From Thermoguttaceae bacterium (lineage in GTDB: Bacteria > Planctomycetota > Planctomycetia > Pirellulales > Thermoguttaceae): 64,000 nt of DNA. This document shows positions 6,844 to 16,299 of the stretch, piece after piece; position 1 is the first letter of the stretch, and every line of letters begins with the position of its first letter. The notes under the pieces are model-generated. The model saw only the letters and a program-made list of their open reading frames with translations. It had not been told where the DNA came from and ran no database searches. The position numbers were made by a program, and so were the translations under genes. The stretch spans positions 1-64,000 of the forward strand of contig JAFRFG010000010.1 in assembly GCA_017434455.1 (NCBI GenBank), written 5' to 3'.

Positions 6844-7989
6844 TTATTGTTTTTTCAGGGTCTTTCGCGCGGTGAACTCCAAGATACCGACCAGAGAGAG
6901 GATCATCAGAACCTGAAGAACCACCCAAATCGCCAGGGCTGTGGAAACCTGATAGAGGAACAGCGCGCCGGCGGCGCACGAGGCGGTCGTGAGATAGATC
7001 GTCGCCACGGCGGCCGGCTTCGAAAGCCCCAGCGCGACCAAGCGGTGAGAGTAGTGGTTGTTGTCGCCGACAAAGGGGGAACGTCCATTGCGCAGACGAA
7101 TGATCACCACACTGGTCGTGTCGTAGAGGGGGACCGCCAAAATACACAGGGGGACCAAAATGGCCTGCTTGGGGGTCTGTTCCCCCACAAAGGTGGCCGA
7201 AAGGGTCATCACCGCCAGAAGAAAACCGATAAAGTACGCCCCGCCGTCCCCCATAAAGAGCCGGGCCGGCGGACGGTTGTGGACCAAAAAACCGAGGATC
7301 GCCCCCGCCAGCAGGAGCAGGAAACCGCCGAGGAACAGCTGCGGTTCCCCCGATTCGGCGTTGCGCGCGAAAAGAAGAAGGACGGCGGCCAAAAACGACG
7401 AACAGATCACCGCCACCCCGCCGGAGAGCGCGTCCATGTTGTCGAGCATATTGAACGAATTGATCAGTCCGACAATCCACAGCACGCTGAGGATCTTGGT
7501 CAGCCAGGGGATGGGGAGGAAGAAGGTCGCCTCCCACCCGGCGGCAACCGCGGCGACCGCCACTAAAGTCTGGACGCCGAGGCGAAGCTTCCAGCTTAGG
7601 CCTCGGCGATCGTCGATGGTCCCCAAAGCCACAAGGATCGTCCCCAGCCCCAAAAGAACCCAAAACCGCCTGGCCTGGAAGAGAACCCCCGGGGCACGTC
7701 GGGTAATGAGCTCCGGAAGGGTGATTCCCCAAAGGGTAACCGGTCCGGAAGCGTCCGAAGGGACGGCCCGCGTGATCAGACCGGCCAATATCGTGCCGAA
7801 CAGGGCCAGAAGGATAACCGACAGCCAGATGCCGAGCCCGCCGCCGGTCGGCATCGCGGTGTGGTGGATCTTCCGCTCCCCCGGTTTATCGACCAGGCCG
7901 ATCACGGGGGCGAAACGGCGAATCAGCCCGCATGCCGCGCAGCTAAGGACAAAGGCCGCCATCGTTACCGCCGCGAAGAGAGTCGCCAT
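6844..7989 (-). CDS. WecA/TagO-type undecaprenyl-phosphate sugar-1-phosphate transferase
   Basis: An integral membrane enzyme of 381 residues that transfers an N-acetylhexosamine-1-phosphate from a UDP-sugar to undecaprenyl phosphate, starting a surface polysaccharide or polymer. Motifs of the MraY/WecA superfamily in order: VDKPGERKIHHT, GTIDDRRGLSW (Mg2+ aspartates), SFNMLDNMDALSGG, FMGDGGAYFIGF and the WecA-type HYSHRL near the end. About ten hydrophobic segments are visible. The HYSHRL loop and lack of MraY-specific segments favour WecA/TagO over MraY. It lies 55 bases after the ABC ATPase gene on the same strand. The exact sugar donor cannot be read from the sequence. Confidence 0.85.
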   Translation of the reverse strand: MATLFAAVTMAAFVLSCAACGLIRRFAPVIGLVDKPGERKIHHTAMPTGGGLGIWLSVILLALFGTILAGLITRAVPSDASGPVTLWGITLPELITRRAPGVLFQARRFWVLLGLGTILVALGTIDDRRGLSWKLRLGVQTLVAVAAVAAGWEATFFLPIPWLTKILSVLWIVGLINSFNMLDNMDALSGGVAVICSSFLAAVLLLFARNAESGEPQLFLGGFLLLLAGAILGFLVHNRPPARLFMGDGGAYFIGFLLAVMTLSATFVGEQTPKQAILVPLCILAVPLYDTTSVVIIRLRNGRSPFVGDNNHYSHRLVALGLSKPAAVATIYLTTASCAAGALFLYQVSTALAIWVVLQVLMILSLVGILEFTARKTLKKQ

Positions 7990-8044
7990 CGCTCAACCGT
8001 CTATTTTTTCGCCTAAGTGGGAATGCCCCGTCACAAGAGGAGGG

Positions 8045-9007
8045 TTACGCCGTGATACCGCGGGTCAGCGTCATAAACGCCGTCTCGAGGTTGATCTCCT
8101 CCTCGCGGAAGGAACGAATGCGGTATCCCTCCCGAATAAGGGTATCCAAAAGACCGGCGTAGTCGTCTACGGTCTTTCCCTTGTGGATAAAGACCTCGAT
8201 CACATCGCCTTTGCGCAGGTCGACTTTCTCGACCGCCTCCTGGTCGGAAAGGAGTTTCATCACGTTTTCGAGCGTCTGAAAACTCCCCCCCTCGGGGCGT
8301 TTTTCGACCAGTTCGATCAAGATCACCGGCTGGTCACGGACCCGGCGCATCACCTCGCTGACGTCGGCGTTGACCAAAAGCTCGCCGCGTTCAATGATGC
8401 CGACCTTGTTGCAGATATCGGCCAGCTCGGGAAGAATGTGGCTCGAGACCATAATCGTCTTCCCTCCCCCGCCGAGACGCTTCAACAGTTCGCGCATCTC
8501 GATACGGGCGCGCGGGTCCAGCCCGCTGGCCGGTTCGTCGAGAAGAAGAACCTGCGGGTCGTGAAGAAGGACTCTGGCCAGCCCCAGCCGCTGGGTCATA
8601 CCGCGCGATAAGCTGGTCACCAGCGCCTCGCGCTTATAGCCAAGGTCGACCAGCTCGAGCACCTCGTCGCAGACCTTCTTGCGGGCCTGACCTTTGATTC
8701 GGTAGGCGGCGGCGAAAAACTCGAGATACTCGATCACTTTCATATCGTCATAGACGCCGAAGAAGTCGGGCATGAAACCGATCAGACGGCGAATATCCTT
8801 CGGCCGGGTATAGATCGAAAGGCCGCAGACATAGGCCTCTCCCCAGGTCGGCTGAAGAAGCGTCGCGAGGATTTTCATCGTCGTGGTCTTCCCCGAACCA
8901 TTCGGGCCGATAAAGCCGAAAAGATCCCCTTCGACCAGATCGAGACTGAGGTTCTTCAGCGCGAAGAGCTTGCCGTACTGTTTCGTCAGATCTTCGGTCT
9001 TAATCAT
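8045..9007 (-). CDS. ABC transporter ATP-binding protein
   Basis: A cytoplasmic ATPase of 320 residues, of the ABC-2/drug or lipid exporter type. Walker A GPNGSGKTT, signature LSRGMTQRLGLAR, Walker B VLLLDEPASGLDP and the switch histidine in VSSHI are all present. A C-terminal 80-residue extension is usual for this subtype. Start choice: ATG 9007 has an AGGAAGGG site and begins one base after the stop of the large membrane protein upstream, so the two are translationally coupled. The longer frame to 9163 overlaps that gene and is rejected. No classical ABC-2 permease follows; the coupled upstream protein is the only candidate partner in view. Confidence 0.9.
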   Translation of the reverse strand: MIKTEDLTKQYGKLFALKNLSLDLVEGDLFGFIGPNGSGKTTTMKILATLLQPTWGEAYVCGLSIYTRPKDIRRLIGFMPDFFGVYDDMKVIEYLEFFAAAYRIKGQARKKVCDEVLELVDLGYKREALVTSLSRGMTQRLGLARVLLHDPQVLLLDEPASGLDPRARIEMRELLKRLGGGGKTIMVSSHILPELADICNKVGIIERGELLVNADVSEVMRRVRDQPVILIELVEKRPEGGSFQTLENVMKLLSDQEAVEKVDLRKGDVIEVFIHKGKTVDDYAGLLDTLIREGYRIRSFREEEINLETAFMTLTRGITA

Positions 9008-9008
9008 C

Positions 9009-11420
9009 TTATTTCCCTTCCTCCTCTTTTTCGCGCACCGGGCTGAAAACCCGCACACAAACAGGGTGAGACGCCGATACACGATCGGAGGCGTCAGAAG
9101 TTCCCAGGTAAAAGTCGGTCCGCGGTTCCGACTGGCCCGACTGTTCATTGTCGAAGCACCCAATCAGAACGGCGCGGCCGCAGCGCAGCAGCTCACTGCC
9201 GTCGATTCTGCGGTGACGCTCGTCACACAGACCGATTTCGGTACTGCCGCCGGCCATGTCAAAAAACATCAACGCCCGCATGATATAAGCCGGATCGGAC
9301 GACTGCGTGTCGTATTGTTCCAAACTCGATTGGGTCATGGTGTTGGAGAGCGGCTGATCGAGGGAACTGTCCAGATTCGTGAGGGCACGGGGCGGATCGA
9401 GCCGAAGGGTCCATCGGTCGATCGTAAAGGTTTCGTTAGGTTGAAGCGTCCCGATGTTGTAGGCCCACTTCCCGCAGAAAAGAATGGCGTTGTTTAGCGT
9501 CTGACCGAACGGATTGGTCACCGAACCGGTCACCAGGTCGGAGGCGGTGTACTTCAAGTCCGCGACTTGAGGGATCTCGGCCCGGGCGTACCACTCGCCG
9601 AAGAGGGACTTGCTGGCCCGAACCGCCACGGGCAGCGGCGCCACCAGTCCGTCCAGACGGAGATTCTCGTAGGGGAGATCCCAATAGGCGACCGACAGCG
9701 ACTTCTGTTCGGTCGCTCCCAGGCCGGAGCCGGAAAGGGCCAAAGGATTGAAAAGAACCTCCGAAACCTGAGCCGACGGTGAAAAGCTCGGCTTGATCGC
9801 CAGAGAGTAGAGATCATCGGCGGGGGAGTAAAACCCGGCCCAGACCGAGCCGCGGACCGAGGCGCTCGTCTGGTCGATATCGATGATCTCGGCCAAGTTC
9901 GACCGCCCGGCGTGGGACCAGGTCTTCCGGCCGAGGGAAAGGGCGATCAGCGAAAAGAGAACCAGCCAAATCGGGAACGTCAGCCAGGTTAAGTTGGGAC
10001 GGCGGAAGAGACGGTGCGTCAGGAACCAATCCAACGGCCCGATCACCAATATGTAGAGCCCGGCCAGGATCAAAATCAGGGAGAACGGGAAGTTGTTCAC
10101 CCCCTCGAACCTATCCAGCGCGCTGCGCATCTGACCGGACAGATCGGTGTATCCCAATTCCATCAACGAAGCGCTCCCCTGCCGGGCCGCTGTGTCGTGC
10201 TCGGACTTGTGACCGAGTATCCCGAGCCAGAGACGATCGCGGCCGCTCCACCCCCGCAAGGGCTGCTCGGCGCATTCGCCCGCGAAAAAGGTCACCGTCC
10301 CGAAACCACGGATTTGGCGCACGACCATCGGAACGTCCCCTTCCGTGAAATCAACCATCGTATCGGCGGGACGATCACTGTTTTTAACATCGAGAACCGG
10401 AACCGTCAGGAAGGGGTTGTTCCCGTTTCCGGTCATGATCAAATTTTTTGCCTTGGGGACATATTGTACCAGGGAGTTCGCCACGCGAAGTTCGCGCATA
10501 TCCGGCAGCGCCGCGGCCGGAATCAAAGAGGCGAGTGTCCCCCCGGGGAGGAGCCGCTGGAGCGATTGGGAACCGCCGCTGACCACCAGCCGGCCACCGG
10601 AGGCAACCCAGCTGTCGATCGCGCTTACGCGCGTTCCAGCGGCGGGCGTATCGGCGTCGGGATAGAAATCCTCACGCGAGGCGGATAAGAAGAGAATATC
10701 GGCCGCGTCGTAGCCGAGCCGATCCGGCGCCAGATCGTCAAAGTAATCGACCCGGCAGATGACCGGGCGCAGACGTTCCTCCGGCTGAGAGAACGCGGCG
10801 GCTTCGGCCAGGCCATTGTTCGGGTCGCCGGTGATAACCCATAAAGGCCGGTCGGACGGGACCGGACCGAGGAAAAGGTCTTCCGAGACATTGGGGGCCG
10901 CCGGAGAGGCCGCGTCACTTTCTTTGGGGTTCTCTTCCTGGCCGGAAACGGCGGCCTGCTTCGCCCCTCGGAGGAAGGAGACCTTGGAGGGGGATATTTT
11001 TCGGGAGCAAAGGAGCGTTTCGCCGGAGGCGTCGAAGACGGCGGCCTCAAGATCGGCCGAGGCGTGACCGAGAATGCAGCGCCCATAGACGGGGCGATCG
11101 GCCCCTTCATACGAAAAATCGGATCGGACAAAGGTCGGGGTTTTGTCGGAATCGATGGAGCGAAGCTCTAAGGTGTACCGCCCCCCGGCGTCAAGACCGT
11201 CAACGTAAAGAAAAACGGGGGTTATGAAACCGGCCTTCCAGGCCCCGGCGATCCCGACACGGATCCCCGTCACACGGGGGGCGGAATTTTGAGCCATCGC
11301 CGGACGGCCCGCCGACATGAAGGCCAAGAGGAGAAAGAGCAAGAGGACGCTCACCCGCTGACCAAGCGGCGGAAGCAACCTGCCGGACGGCGGCGTGTTT
11401 CTGGAGAATAGATGGCTCAT
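9009..11420 (-). CDS. Large exported membrane-anchored protein coupled to the ABC ATPase
   Basis: 803 residues. There is a signal peptide (hydrophobic core VLLLFLLLAFMSAG near 24-37, cleavage after AMA) and a long extracytoplasmic region with a glutamine-amidotransferase-like segment (PLWVITGDPN, then AADILFLSASREDF and SWVASGGRLVVSGGS). Two hydrophobic helices follow near 445-510 (SLILILAGLYILVIGPLDWFL and TFPIWLVLFSLIALSLG), then a beta-rich C-terminal domain. Similar proteins accompany ABC-2 ATPases and GldG-like subunits in Planctomycetota and Bacteroidota; that link is from memory. The GATase-like part shows no clear catalytic cysteine, so a binding role is likely. Function unknown. Confidence 0.7.
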   Translation of the reverse strand: MSHLFSRNTPPSGRLLPPLGQRVSVLLLFLLLAFMSAGRPAMAQNSAPRVTGIRVGIAGAWKAGFITPVFLYVDGLDAGGRYTLELRSIDSDKTPTFVRSDFSYEGADRPVYGRCILGHASADLEAAVFDASGETLLCSRKISPSKVSFLRGAKQAAVSGQEENPKESDAASPAAPNVSEDLFLGPVPSDRPLWVITGDPNNGLAEAAAFSQPEERLRPVICRVDYFDDLAPDRLGYDAADILFLSASREDFYPDADTPAAGTRVSAIDSWVASGGRLVVSGGSQSLQRLLPGGTLASLIPAAALPDMRELRVANSLVQYVPKAKNLIMTGNGNNPFLTVPVLDVKNSDRPADTMVDFTEGDVPMVVRQIRGFGTVTFFAGECAEQPLRGWSGRDRLWLGILGHKSEHDTAARQGSASLMELGYTDLSGQMRSALDRFEGVNNFPFSLILILAGLYILVIGPLDWFLTHRLFRRPNLTWLTFPIWLVLFSLIALSLGRKTWSHAGRSNLAEIIDIDQTSASVRGSVWAGFYSPADDLYSLAIKPSFSPSAQVSEVLFNPLALSGSGLGATEQKSLSVAYWDLPYENLRLDGLVAPLPVAVRASKSLFGEWYARAEIPQVADLKYTASDLVTGSVTNPFGQTLNNAILFCGKWAYNIGTLQPNETFTIDRWTLRLDPPRALTNLDSSLDQPLSNTMTQSSLEQYDTQSSDPAYIMRALMFFDMAGGSTEIGLCDERHRRIDGSELLRCGRAVLIGCFDNEQSGQSEPRTDFYLGTSDASDRVSASHPVCVRVFSPVREKEEEGK

Positions 11421-11490
11421 CGATCGAACTGGTGGGTTATCGGTGAAACGTTAGCGGGAAAACGAACCCCGGCAAGTGAACGAAAGAACC

Positions 11491-11814
11491 TTACGGTTTA
11501 TCGGCGTCGGGACAGGTGCAGACATAGTTGCCGCAACCGGGACAGCCCGACCCGTACTTTTTGGCCAGCGCTTCGGTCAGGTCGATGCCGCTGATGTTGG
11601 CGATGGTCGTCAGCCACGCCAGGACATCGGCGAACTCCCCCTCAAGCTCCTCTTTGGTGCCGCTGCGAAGCGCGGTGGCCAGCTCGCCAACCTCCTCGAT
11701 CAGCCAGAGAAAGGTAGGTTCGATCCCGCGGCGCTGATCTTTTTCGAAATACATTTTGCGGATCAGTTCCTGAAACCCGCGAACCGAAATATTGGGCTGT
11801 TCACCTGATGACAT
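11491..11814 (-). CDS. MazG-like nucleotide pyrophosphohydrolase
   Basis: A small, all-alpha NTP pyrophosphohydrolase-like protein of 107 residues. The metal-binding pattern is EEVGELATAL followed by EFADVLAWL, the EExxE...ExxD arrangement of MazG-type house-cleaning enzymes that hydrolyse non-canonical nucleoside triphosphates. The tail CPGCGNYVCTCPD looks like a small metal-binding knuckle, which is not universal in the family. Start at ATG 11814 (MSSGEQPNIS), because upstream residues are arginine-rich and unlike the family. It stands alone between the membrane protein gene and the FAD oxidoreductase. Confidence 0.8.
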   Translation of the reverse strand: MSSGEQPNISVRGFQELIRKMYFEKDQRRGIEPTFLWLIEEVGELATALRSGTKEELEGEFADVLAWLTTIANISGIDLTEALAKKYGSGCPGCGNYVCTCPDADKP

Positions 11815-11899
11815 GGGATGTTCCCTTGGAAATACTCTCCTACCACGGCCGGTCACGGTCCCCCTCAAAAAATGCTGAAGGACCGTTTCTTAACACTCA

Positions 11900-11905
11900 A
11901 GTATA
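11900..11905 (-). promoter_or_regulatory. Possible -10 box for the MazG-like gene
   Basis: TATACT on the minus strand, with only a weak -35 (CTGGCG) 17 bases upstream. The transcript would carry a leader of about 80 bases. Confidence 0.35.
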
Positions 11906-11935
11906 GCGCAAATCCCGTTTTCCGCCAGAATCACA

Positions 11936-11958
11936 GCGGGGGAGAAAAGTTCCCCCGC
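11936..11958 (-). terminator. Hairpin after the FAD oxidoreductase gene
   Basis: GCGGGGGA (11936-11943) pairs with TCCCCCGC (11951-11958), 17 bases past the stop codon. No T run follows, so it may only stabilise the transcript end. Confidence 0.4.
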
Positions 11959-11974
11959 GAGATAAAGCCGCCGG

Positions 11975-14299
11975 TCAGTAGAGCTCGACCTCCCAGAGTC
12001 GGAACAGACCGGAACTGTCCCCTTCCCCAATCACCTGAACAAGTCGAAACGAGCTCGCCGTGGTCTGGGGAAATGAAATCGCGAAATCGAGGCAGAAACG
12101 GTTCTTAATCACCGTTTCGGGAATACAAACCCAATCTCCGTCCTTAAGATACTCGAGCTGGTAACGGACCCTGCGGTTCTCCACAGGACCGACGACGAAA
12201 CGCAGCGCCGACAGTGTCACCGGTTCGGCAAAGTCGAACTGAATCCAATGAGTCGATCCGTTGGCACTGACGTACCGGCCCGGATTTTCCGGCGGGTTGA
12301 TCTGTCCATCGTTGACGTTCTTGGCAGGGTATTGGCCGCTTTCGTGCTCGCTGGAGGCGCAGACGGCCGCCCGCGGCGCGAGATTCTCCCGATCGTCCAG
12401 CCATGCCGGCTTGCCGAGGGTATCGCTCCCCGGTGGAATGGCGCCGACCCCACGGGTCATCAGCTCCTGGAGCTCGCCGAAGTACTGCTGGTAGACATCG
12501 CGCGGCTGGGCGTCGTGCGCCTTGCAGACCGAGGCCGCCATGCCGACCACCTCCCCCATCATCCCGCCGGTACGCATCACGCGGATTGTCCCCAGCGCGG
12601 CGTGGGTGACGCTGATATCACGCCCCGCCATAAAGAGGTTGCTGATATTGCGCGAATAGAAACAGCGGTACGGAATGGCGTAGGAATGATGGCCGCGCAC
12701 CTCGCAGATCGTTCGAAATTCCTCGCCGGGGAAGAACTTGGAGTTCTCCTTCTCGGGGTAATGCAGGTCGATCCCCCAGGTCGCCGTCACCGAGGCGTCG
12801 GGCCAGGTGCGGCCTCCGCACACATCGACCTCGTCGATGATGACATCCCCCATCAGGCGGCGTGATTCCCTCTTTCCGGCGTAGGAGGAGACCCAGCCGA
12901 GCTCCATGTTTTTGACCTTCTCGGCCCACTGGCCCGAGGCGTGATTTTTCATGTAGGCCCAGTGGCCGTAGGCGGCCCGAAGCCCGTGATCGCGGATTTT
13001 CTCAATCTCTGTGATTTGATCCCAATTAAGGCCGGTCTCCCAGTCCCAGTCGCCATGGACCATCGGACGGATCGATTCTTCGCTGAACTGAATCGCCCAC
13101 GGAAGCTCGGGGAAAGTGGTTTCGCGGCCGGCGTCGACCGCGTACCACTGAACCGAGGCCCCCATCGTCATTTTATCGGGCATTCTCGGCGCGTCGGGCT
13201 CGCCGGTCTGTCCCTGCGCCTCGCGGCCGTAGCGCCAATCGGCACCGGCCAGGAATCCCAGGTTCCCGTCGCCGGTGCAGTCGGCGAACAGAGGGGCCGC
13301 CAGGCGAATCCGCTGGTTGGTGATCAGTCCCCGGGCGTAGACGGCCGCGATCTTCTGACCGTCCATCTCCACCCCATCGACGTGCGTCGCCAGGAAGAGC
13401 GTCAGGTTCTTTTCGGCACGAACGACGGCGAATTTTTTCTCGTCCTCGTAATTCGATGCCTGCTCGGCGTTCCCGTCCCGGTCGTGCTGAAGCTCGTAGA
13501 CCAGGTTCCCGATGTTTGGGTAAGGATCGAGGTTGATTTTCCCCTGAAGGTGAACGCGCACGTCACTGCTGTTGTTCCCCCCGAGGGTGAAGCGGTTTTG
13601 AACCAGCGCGACATCGAGCCCCAGCCGCGCCGCCGAGACCGCGGCGCAGATTCCGGCCATGCCGCCGCCGACGACCACCAGATCAAACGGTTTATCGCGG
13701 ACATCGGCGGGGACCGGCTGCCAGCCGAGCGCCTCGGCGCGGAATTGCTTAAGCGGCGCGTCCTCGGGGGGGATGAAATTCGGATCACTGCTAAGACAAA
13801 TCGCGTCGCAGCGGCCGTCGAACCCGGTTAAGTCACGCAGCGCGATCGTATGTTCTCCCGCTTCGAGGCGGAACGTCCCGCCGGGCTGCCAATGCCACTT
13901 TTCCCCTTCGGTTCCAAATTCGGCCGCGTCTTGTTTTCCGTCGATAAGCAGGCGAAAACGCCCCGGGGCCTCGCTCTTCGACCAGGGCGCGACCCAGTTT
14001 CGGGTACGAACGAAGAGGCGGTAATCGCCGCTTTGAGGGACGTTAAACGTCCCCGACGCGTCGGCGACGGGTTTCCCCAGACCGTGGGCGAGAAGGACCG
14101 ACGAGCCGACGGTGTCGATCAACTGGGGATCGACCGTCCATCCCCCCGCCATCGGGCTTTCGGGAGAATCGGCCATCGACTCGGCCTCGATCCAAACGGT
14201 GGTCCGGGGCGAAAAACTCCCCTCCCCCGCTCCCCAAAGGGCGGTCGATCCAAGGGCTGCCAGACACACGGCGCAAAAAGAAAGCTGAATGACTCTCAC
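11975..14299 (-). CDS. Exported FAD-dependent oxidoreductase with discoidin-like C-terminus
   Basis: 774 residues with a Sec signal peptide (LSFCAVCLAALGSTALWGA). Residues 30-180 form a beta-sandwich carbohydrate-binding-like domain (WIEAESM, SGDYRLFVRTRNW, LEAGEHTIALRDL). Residues about 205-620 are an FAD_oxidored domain with dinucleotide motif DLVVVGGGMAGICAAVSAAR and LFADCTGDGNLGFLAGADW. The last 130 residues (ASSEHESGQYPAKNVNDGQ to the end) look like an F5/8 type C (discoidin) module. Multi-domain oxidoreductases of this kind are common in PVC bacteria that degrade polysaccharides; the substrate is unknown, probably a sugar or polyol bound outside the cytoplasm. The gene appears monocistronic. 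Confidence 0.8.
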   Translation of the reverse strand: MRVIQLSFCAVCLAALGSTALWGAGEGSFSPRTTVWIEAESMADSPESPMAGGWTVDPQLIDTVGSSVLLAHGLGKPVADASGTFNVPQSGDYRLFVRTRNWVAPWSKSEAPGRFRLLIDGKQDAAEFGTEGEKWHWQPGGTFRLEAGEHTIALRDLTGFDGRCDAICLSSDPNFIPPEDAPLKQFRAEALGWQPVPADVRDKPFDLVVVGGGMAGICAAVSAARLGLDVALVQNRFTLGGNNSSDVRVHLQGKINLDPYPNIGNLVYELQHDRDGNAEQASNYEDEKKFAVVRAEKNLTLFLATHVDGVEMDGQKIAAVYARGLITNQRIRLAAPLFADCTGDGNLGFLAGADWRYGREAQGQTGEPDAPRMPDKMTMGASVQWYAVDAGRETTFPELPWAIQFSEESIRPMVHGDWDWETGLNWDQITEIEKIRDHGLRAAYGHWAYMKNHASGQWAEKVKNMELGWVSSYAGKRESRRLMGDVIIDEVDVCGGRTWPDASVTATWGIDLHYPEKENSKFFPGEEFRTICEVRGHHSYAIPYRCFYSRNISNLFMAGRDISVTHAALGTIRVMRTGGMMGEVVGMAASVCKAHDAQPRDVYQQYFGELQELMTRGVGAIPPGSDTLGKPAWLDDRENLAPRAAVCASSEHESGQYPAKNVNDGQINPPENPGRYVSANGSTHWIQFDFAEPVTLSALRFVVGPVENRRVRYQLEYLKDGDWVCIPETVIKNRFCLDFAISFPQTTASSFRLVQVIGEGDSSGLFRLWEVELY

Positions 14300-14325
14300 G
14301 GGTACCTTATTCCTTTTTAAAAAAT

Positions 14326-14350
14326 AAGGGCCCCGCGGTTAAGGGCCCTT
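14326..14350 (-). terminator. Terminator of the phosphodiesterase gene cluster
   Basis: AAGGGCCC (14326-14333) pairs with GGGCCCTT (14343-14350). On the minus strand it is followed by TTATTTTTT. It closes the three-gene tandem cluster. Confidence 0.75.
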
Positions 14351-14368
14351 TGGAAAATGAAGGAACGT

Positions 14369-15286
14369 TTATTTACCAAACGCCGAGGTGATCGCCCGGC
14401 CGCGCCAGGCCTGGTGGGGAGCGATCCCCAGTACCCAGGCGATCGTCGCGGCGACATCGTATCCGGCGACCACGTCGGTGATTTCACCCGGATTGACGCC
14501 GCAGCCGAGGATCATAAAGGGCGCTTCCATCTCCTGCATCGTCTCCCCGCCGTGACTCTTCCCGATTCCGCCGTGGTCCGAGATAAACATCACGACGGTA
14601 TCCTCAAAGCGATTGTTCGCCTCCAGATAATCGAGCAGCTGTCCAAGATAGATATCGTTTTGCTTGACCGCGTCGTAATATTCCTCGGTTCCCCAGCCGA
14701 ATTTGTGTCCGGCCGGCTCATCCGGCGCCCAGAAATAAATAAACGCCAGGGTGGCGTCTTTCTCGTACTCCAGACCGAGCCGGAAGACTTCCTCGTCGTT
14801 TTCGGCGTGCCGGTCGTCGTTCATCACCTTCTTGTCGAAGAGATATCCGATCCCGTCCCAGGAGTAGCAGGCACACAGCTTCGCTTCCGGGTAGGCCCGG
14901 CGGGTCAGGTAGAAGATGTCAGGGAAGCACCCGTTCTCGGTCAGGAAGGCGCTCGGAAGGTCCGGGGTCTTGCTCCCGGCGGTACGGAAACCGTGAAGCT
15001 CCGAGCCGGCCCCGGTGAGGATCGATTCCCAGTTCAGAGCGCTTCCCGAGGGGAGGACGCTGCGCTTTTTGAGGGTCCAGGCGCCCCGGTCACGAAAACG
15101 GCTCAGGTTCGGGAGCTGATCCCACTGGACATAGTGCCCGCCGAAGCCGTCGTAGCCGATGAGGATCACATGCTTGGCCCCAACCGGGGATTTGACGAAA
15201 TCCTGCGCCGAGGCGGCACTTGTCATCGCCAAAAGCGAAAGTACCGCCGCGGCCAAAAACGCTTTGAGGAAAAAACGTTTTATCAT
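14369..15286 (-). CDS. Secreted alkaline-phosphatase-superfamily phosphodiesterase, copy 1
   Basis: 305 residues with a signal peptide (KAFLAAAVLSLLAMTSAASA). It belongs to the type I phosphodiesterase/nucleotide pyrophosphatase group: the first metal aspartate is in HVILIGYDGFGG, a Ser/Thr nucleophile region is near ALNWESILTG with SELHGF after it, and further metal ligands are in DEPAGHKFGW and FISDHGGIGKSHGG. It would hydrolyse phosphomono- or phosphodiesters outside the cytoplasm. It is the last of three tandem copies, separated from copy 2 by 52 bases. The final 50 residues are almost identical in all three, and copy 1 has the most divergent middle. Start ATG 15286 precedes the signal peptide and has GGAG upstream. 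Confidence 0.82.
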   Translation of the reverse strand: MIKRFFLKAFLAAAVLSLLAMTSAASAQDFVKSPVGAKHVILIGYDGFGGHYVQWDQLPNLSRFRDRGAWTLKKRSVLPSGSALNWESILTGAGSELHGFRTAGSKTPDLPSAFLTENGCFPDIFYLTRRAYPEAKLCACYSWDGIGYLFDKKVMNDDRHAENDEEVFRLGLEYEKDATLAFIYFWAPDEPAGHKFGWGTEEYYDAVKQNDIYLGQLLDYLEANNRFEDTVVMFISDHGGIGKSHGGETMQEMEAPFMILGCGVNPGEITDVVAGYDVAATIAWVLGIAPHQAWRGRAITSAFGK

Positions 15287-15338
15287 TAAACAGTCTCCGT
15301 CACAGCCAAGCTTGGATATCCCCATCGCAAAGGACGTT

Positions 15339-16247
15339 TTACTTGCCGAACGCCGAGGTAATCGCCCGACCGCGCCAGGCCTGGTGGGGAGCGATCCCCA
15401 GTACCCAGGCGATCGTCGCGGCGACATCGTATCCGGCGACCACGTCGGTGATTTCACCCGGCTTGACGCCGCAGCCGTAGATCAGGAAGGGAGCTTCCAT
15501 CTCTTCCATCGTCTCGCCGCCGTGTCCCTTCTCGATTCCGCCGTGGTCCGAAACGAACATCACGACGGTATCCTTGAAACGATCGTTCGCGTCCAGGTAA
15601 TCGAGCAGCTGGCCAAGATACTCATCATTTTTCTTCACCGCGTCCATATACGGTTGCGATCCCCAGCCCTGGCCGTGCCCGGCACCATCCGGCTCGTGGA
15701 AATAGATGAACGCCAACGTAGCGTCTTTCTCATACTCCAAACCTTGCTGGCAGATCTTGTCATCGGGGAGATACTTGGCGTCGTCCACCACCGTCTTATC
15801 GAAGACGTAGCCGATCCCGTCCCAGGCATAGCAGGCGTAGAGCTTCGCCTCGGGATAGGCCTTCCGAGTCATGTAGAAAATGTCGGGGAAAAGCCCGTTC
15901 TCGGTCAGGAAGGCGCTCGGAAGATCCGGGGCCTTGCTTCCCCAGGTGCGGAAACCGTGAAGCTCCGACGGGGCGCCCATCAGTATGGTAGCCCAGTTTA
16001 TCGCGCTGGCTGAGGGGATTACGCTGCGCTTCTTGAGCGTCCAGGCCCCTCCGTCACGCAGTCGACGGAAGTTCGGGAGCTGGTCCCACTGAACGTAATG
16101 CCCGCCATACCCATCGTAGCCGATAAGGATCACGTGCTTGGCCCCAACCGGGGATTTGACGAAATCCTGCGCCGAGGCGCTCGCCATCACCAAAAGCGAA
16201 AGAACCGCCGCGCCCAAAAGCGCCTTGAGAGAAATACGATTCATCAT
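15339..16247 (-). CDS. Secreted alkaline-phosphatase-superfamily phosphodiesterase, copy 2
   Basis: 302 residues; the middle copy of the tandem set. The signal peptide is LKALLGAAVLSLLVMASASA. Motifs match its neighbours: HVILIGYDGYGG, SAINWATILMG, SELHGF, HEPDGAGHGQGW and FVSDHGGIEKGHGG. In the loop before the conserved C-terminus it reads YGCGVKPGE where copies 1 and 3 have LGCGV. ATG 16247 has GGAG 8 bases upstream; a second ATG follows directly at 16244. Most differences from copy 3 lie in the middle substrate-facing region, which suggests duplication followed by divergence of specificity, with the ends kept alike by selection or gene conversion. Confidence 0.82.
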   Translation of the reverse strand: MMNRISLKALLGAAVLSLLVMASASAQDFVKSPVGAKHVILIGYDGYGGHYVQWDQLPNFRRLRDGGAWTLKKRSVIPSASAINWATILMGAPSELHGFRTWGSKAPDLPSAFLTENGLFPDIFYMTRKAYPEAKLYACYAWDGIGYVFDKTVVDDAKYLPDDKICQQGLEYEKDATLAFIYFHEPDGAGHGQGWGSQPYMDAVKKNDEYLGQLLDYLDANDRFKDTVVMFVSDHGGIEKGHGGETMEEMEAPFLIYGCGVKPGEITDVVAGYDVAATIAWVLGIAPHQAWRGRAITSAFGK

Positions 16248-16299
16248 CAGAAAATCTCCGTTCGTGTTAGCTGTTAATTGTTTCTGCCGCAAGGGATGT

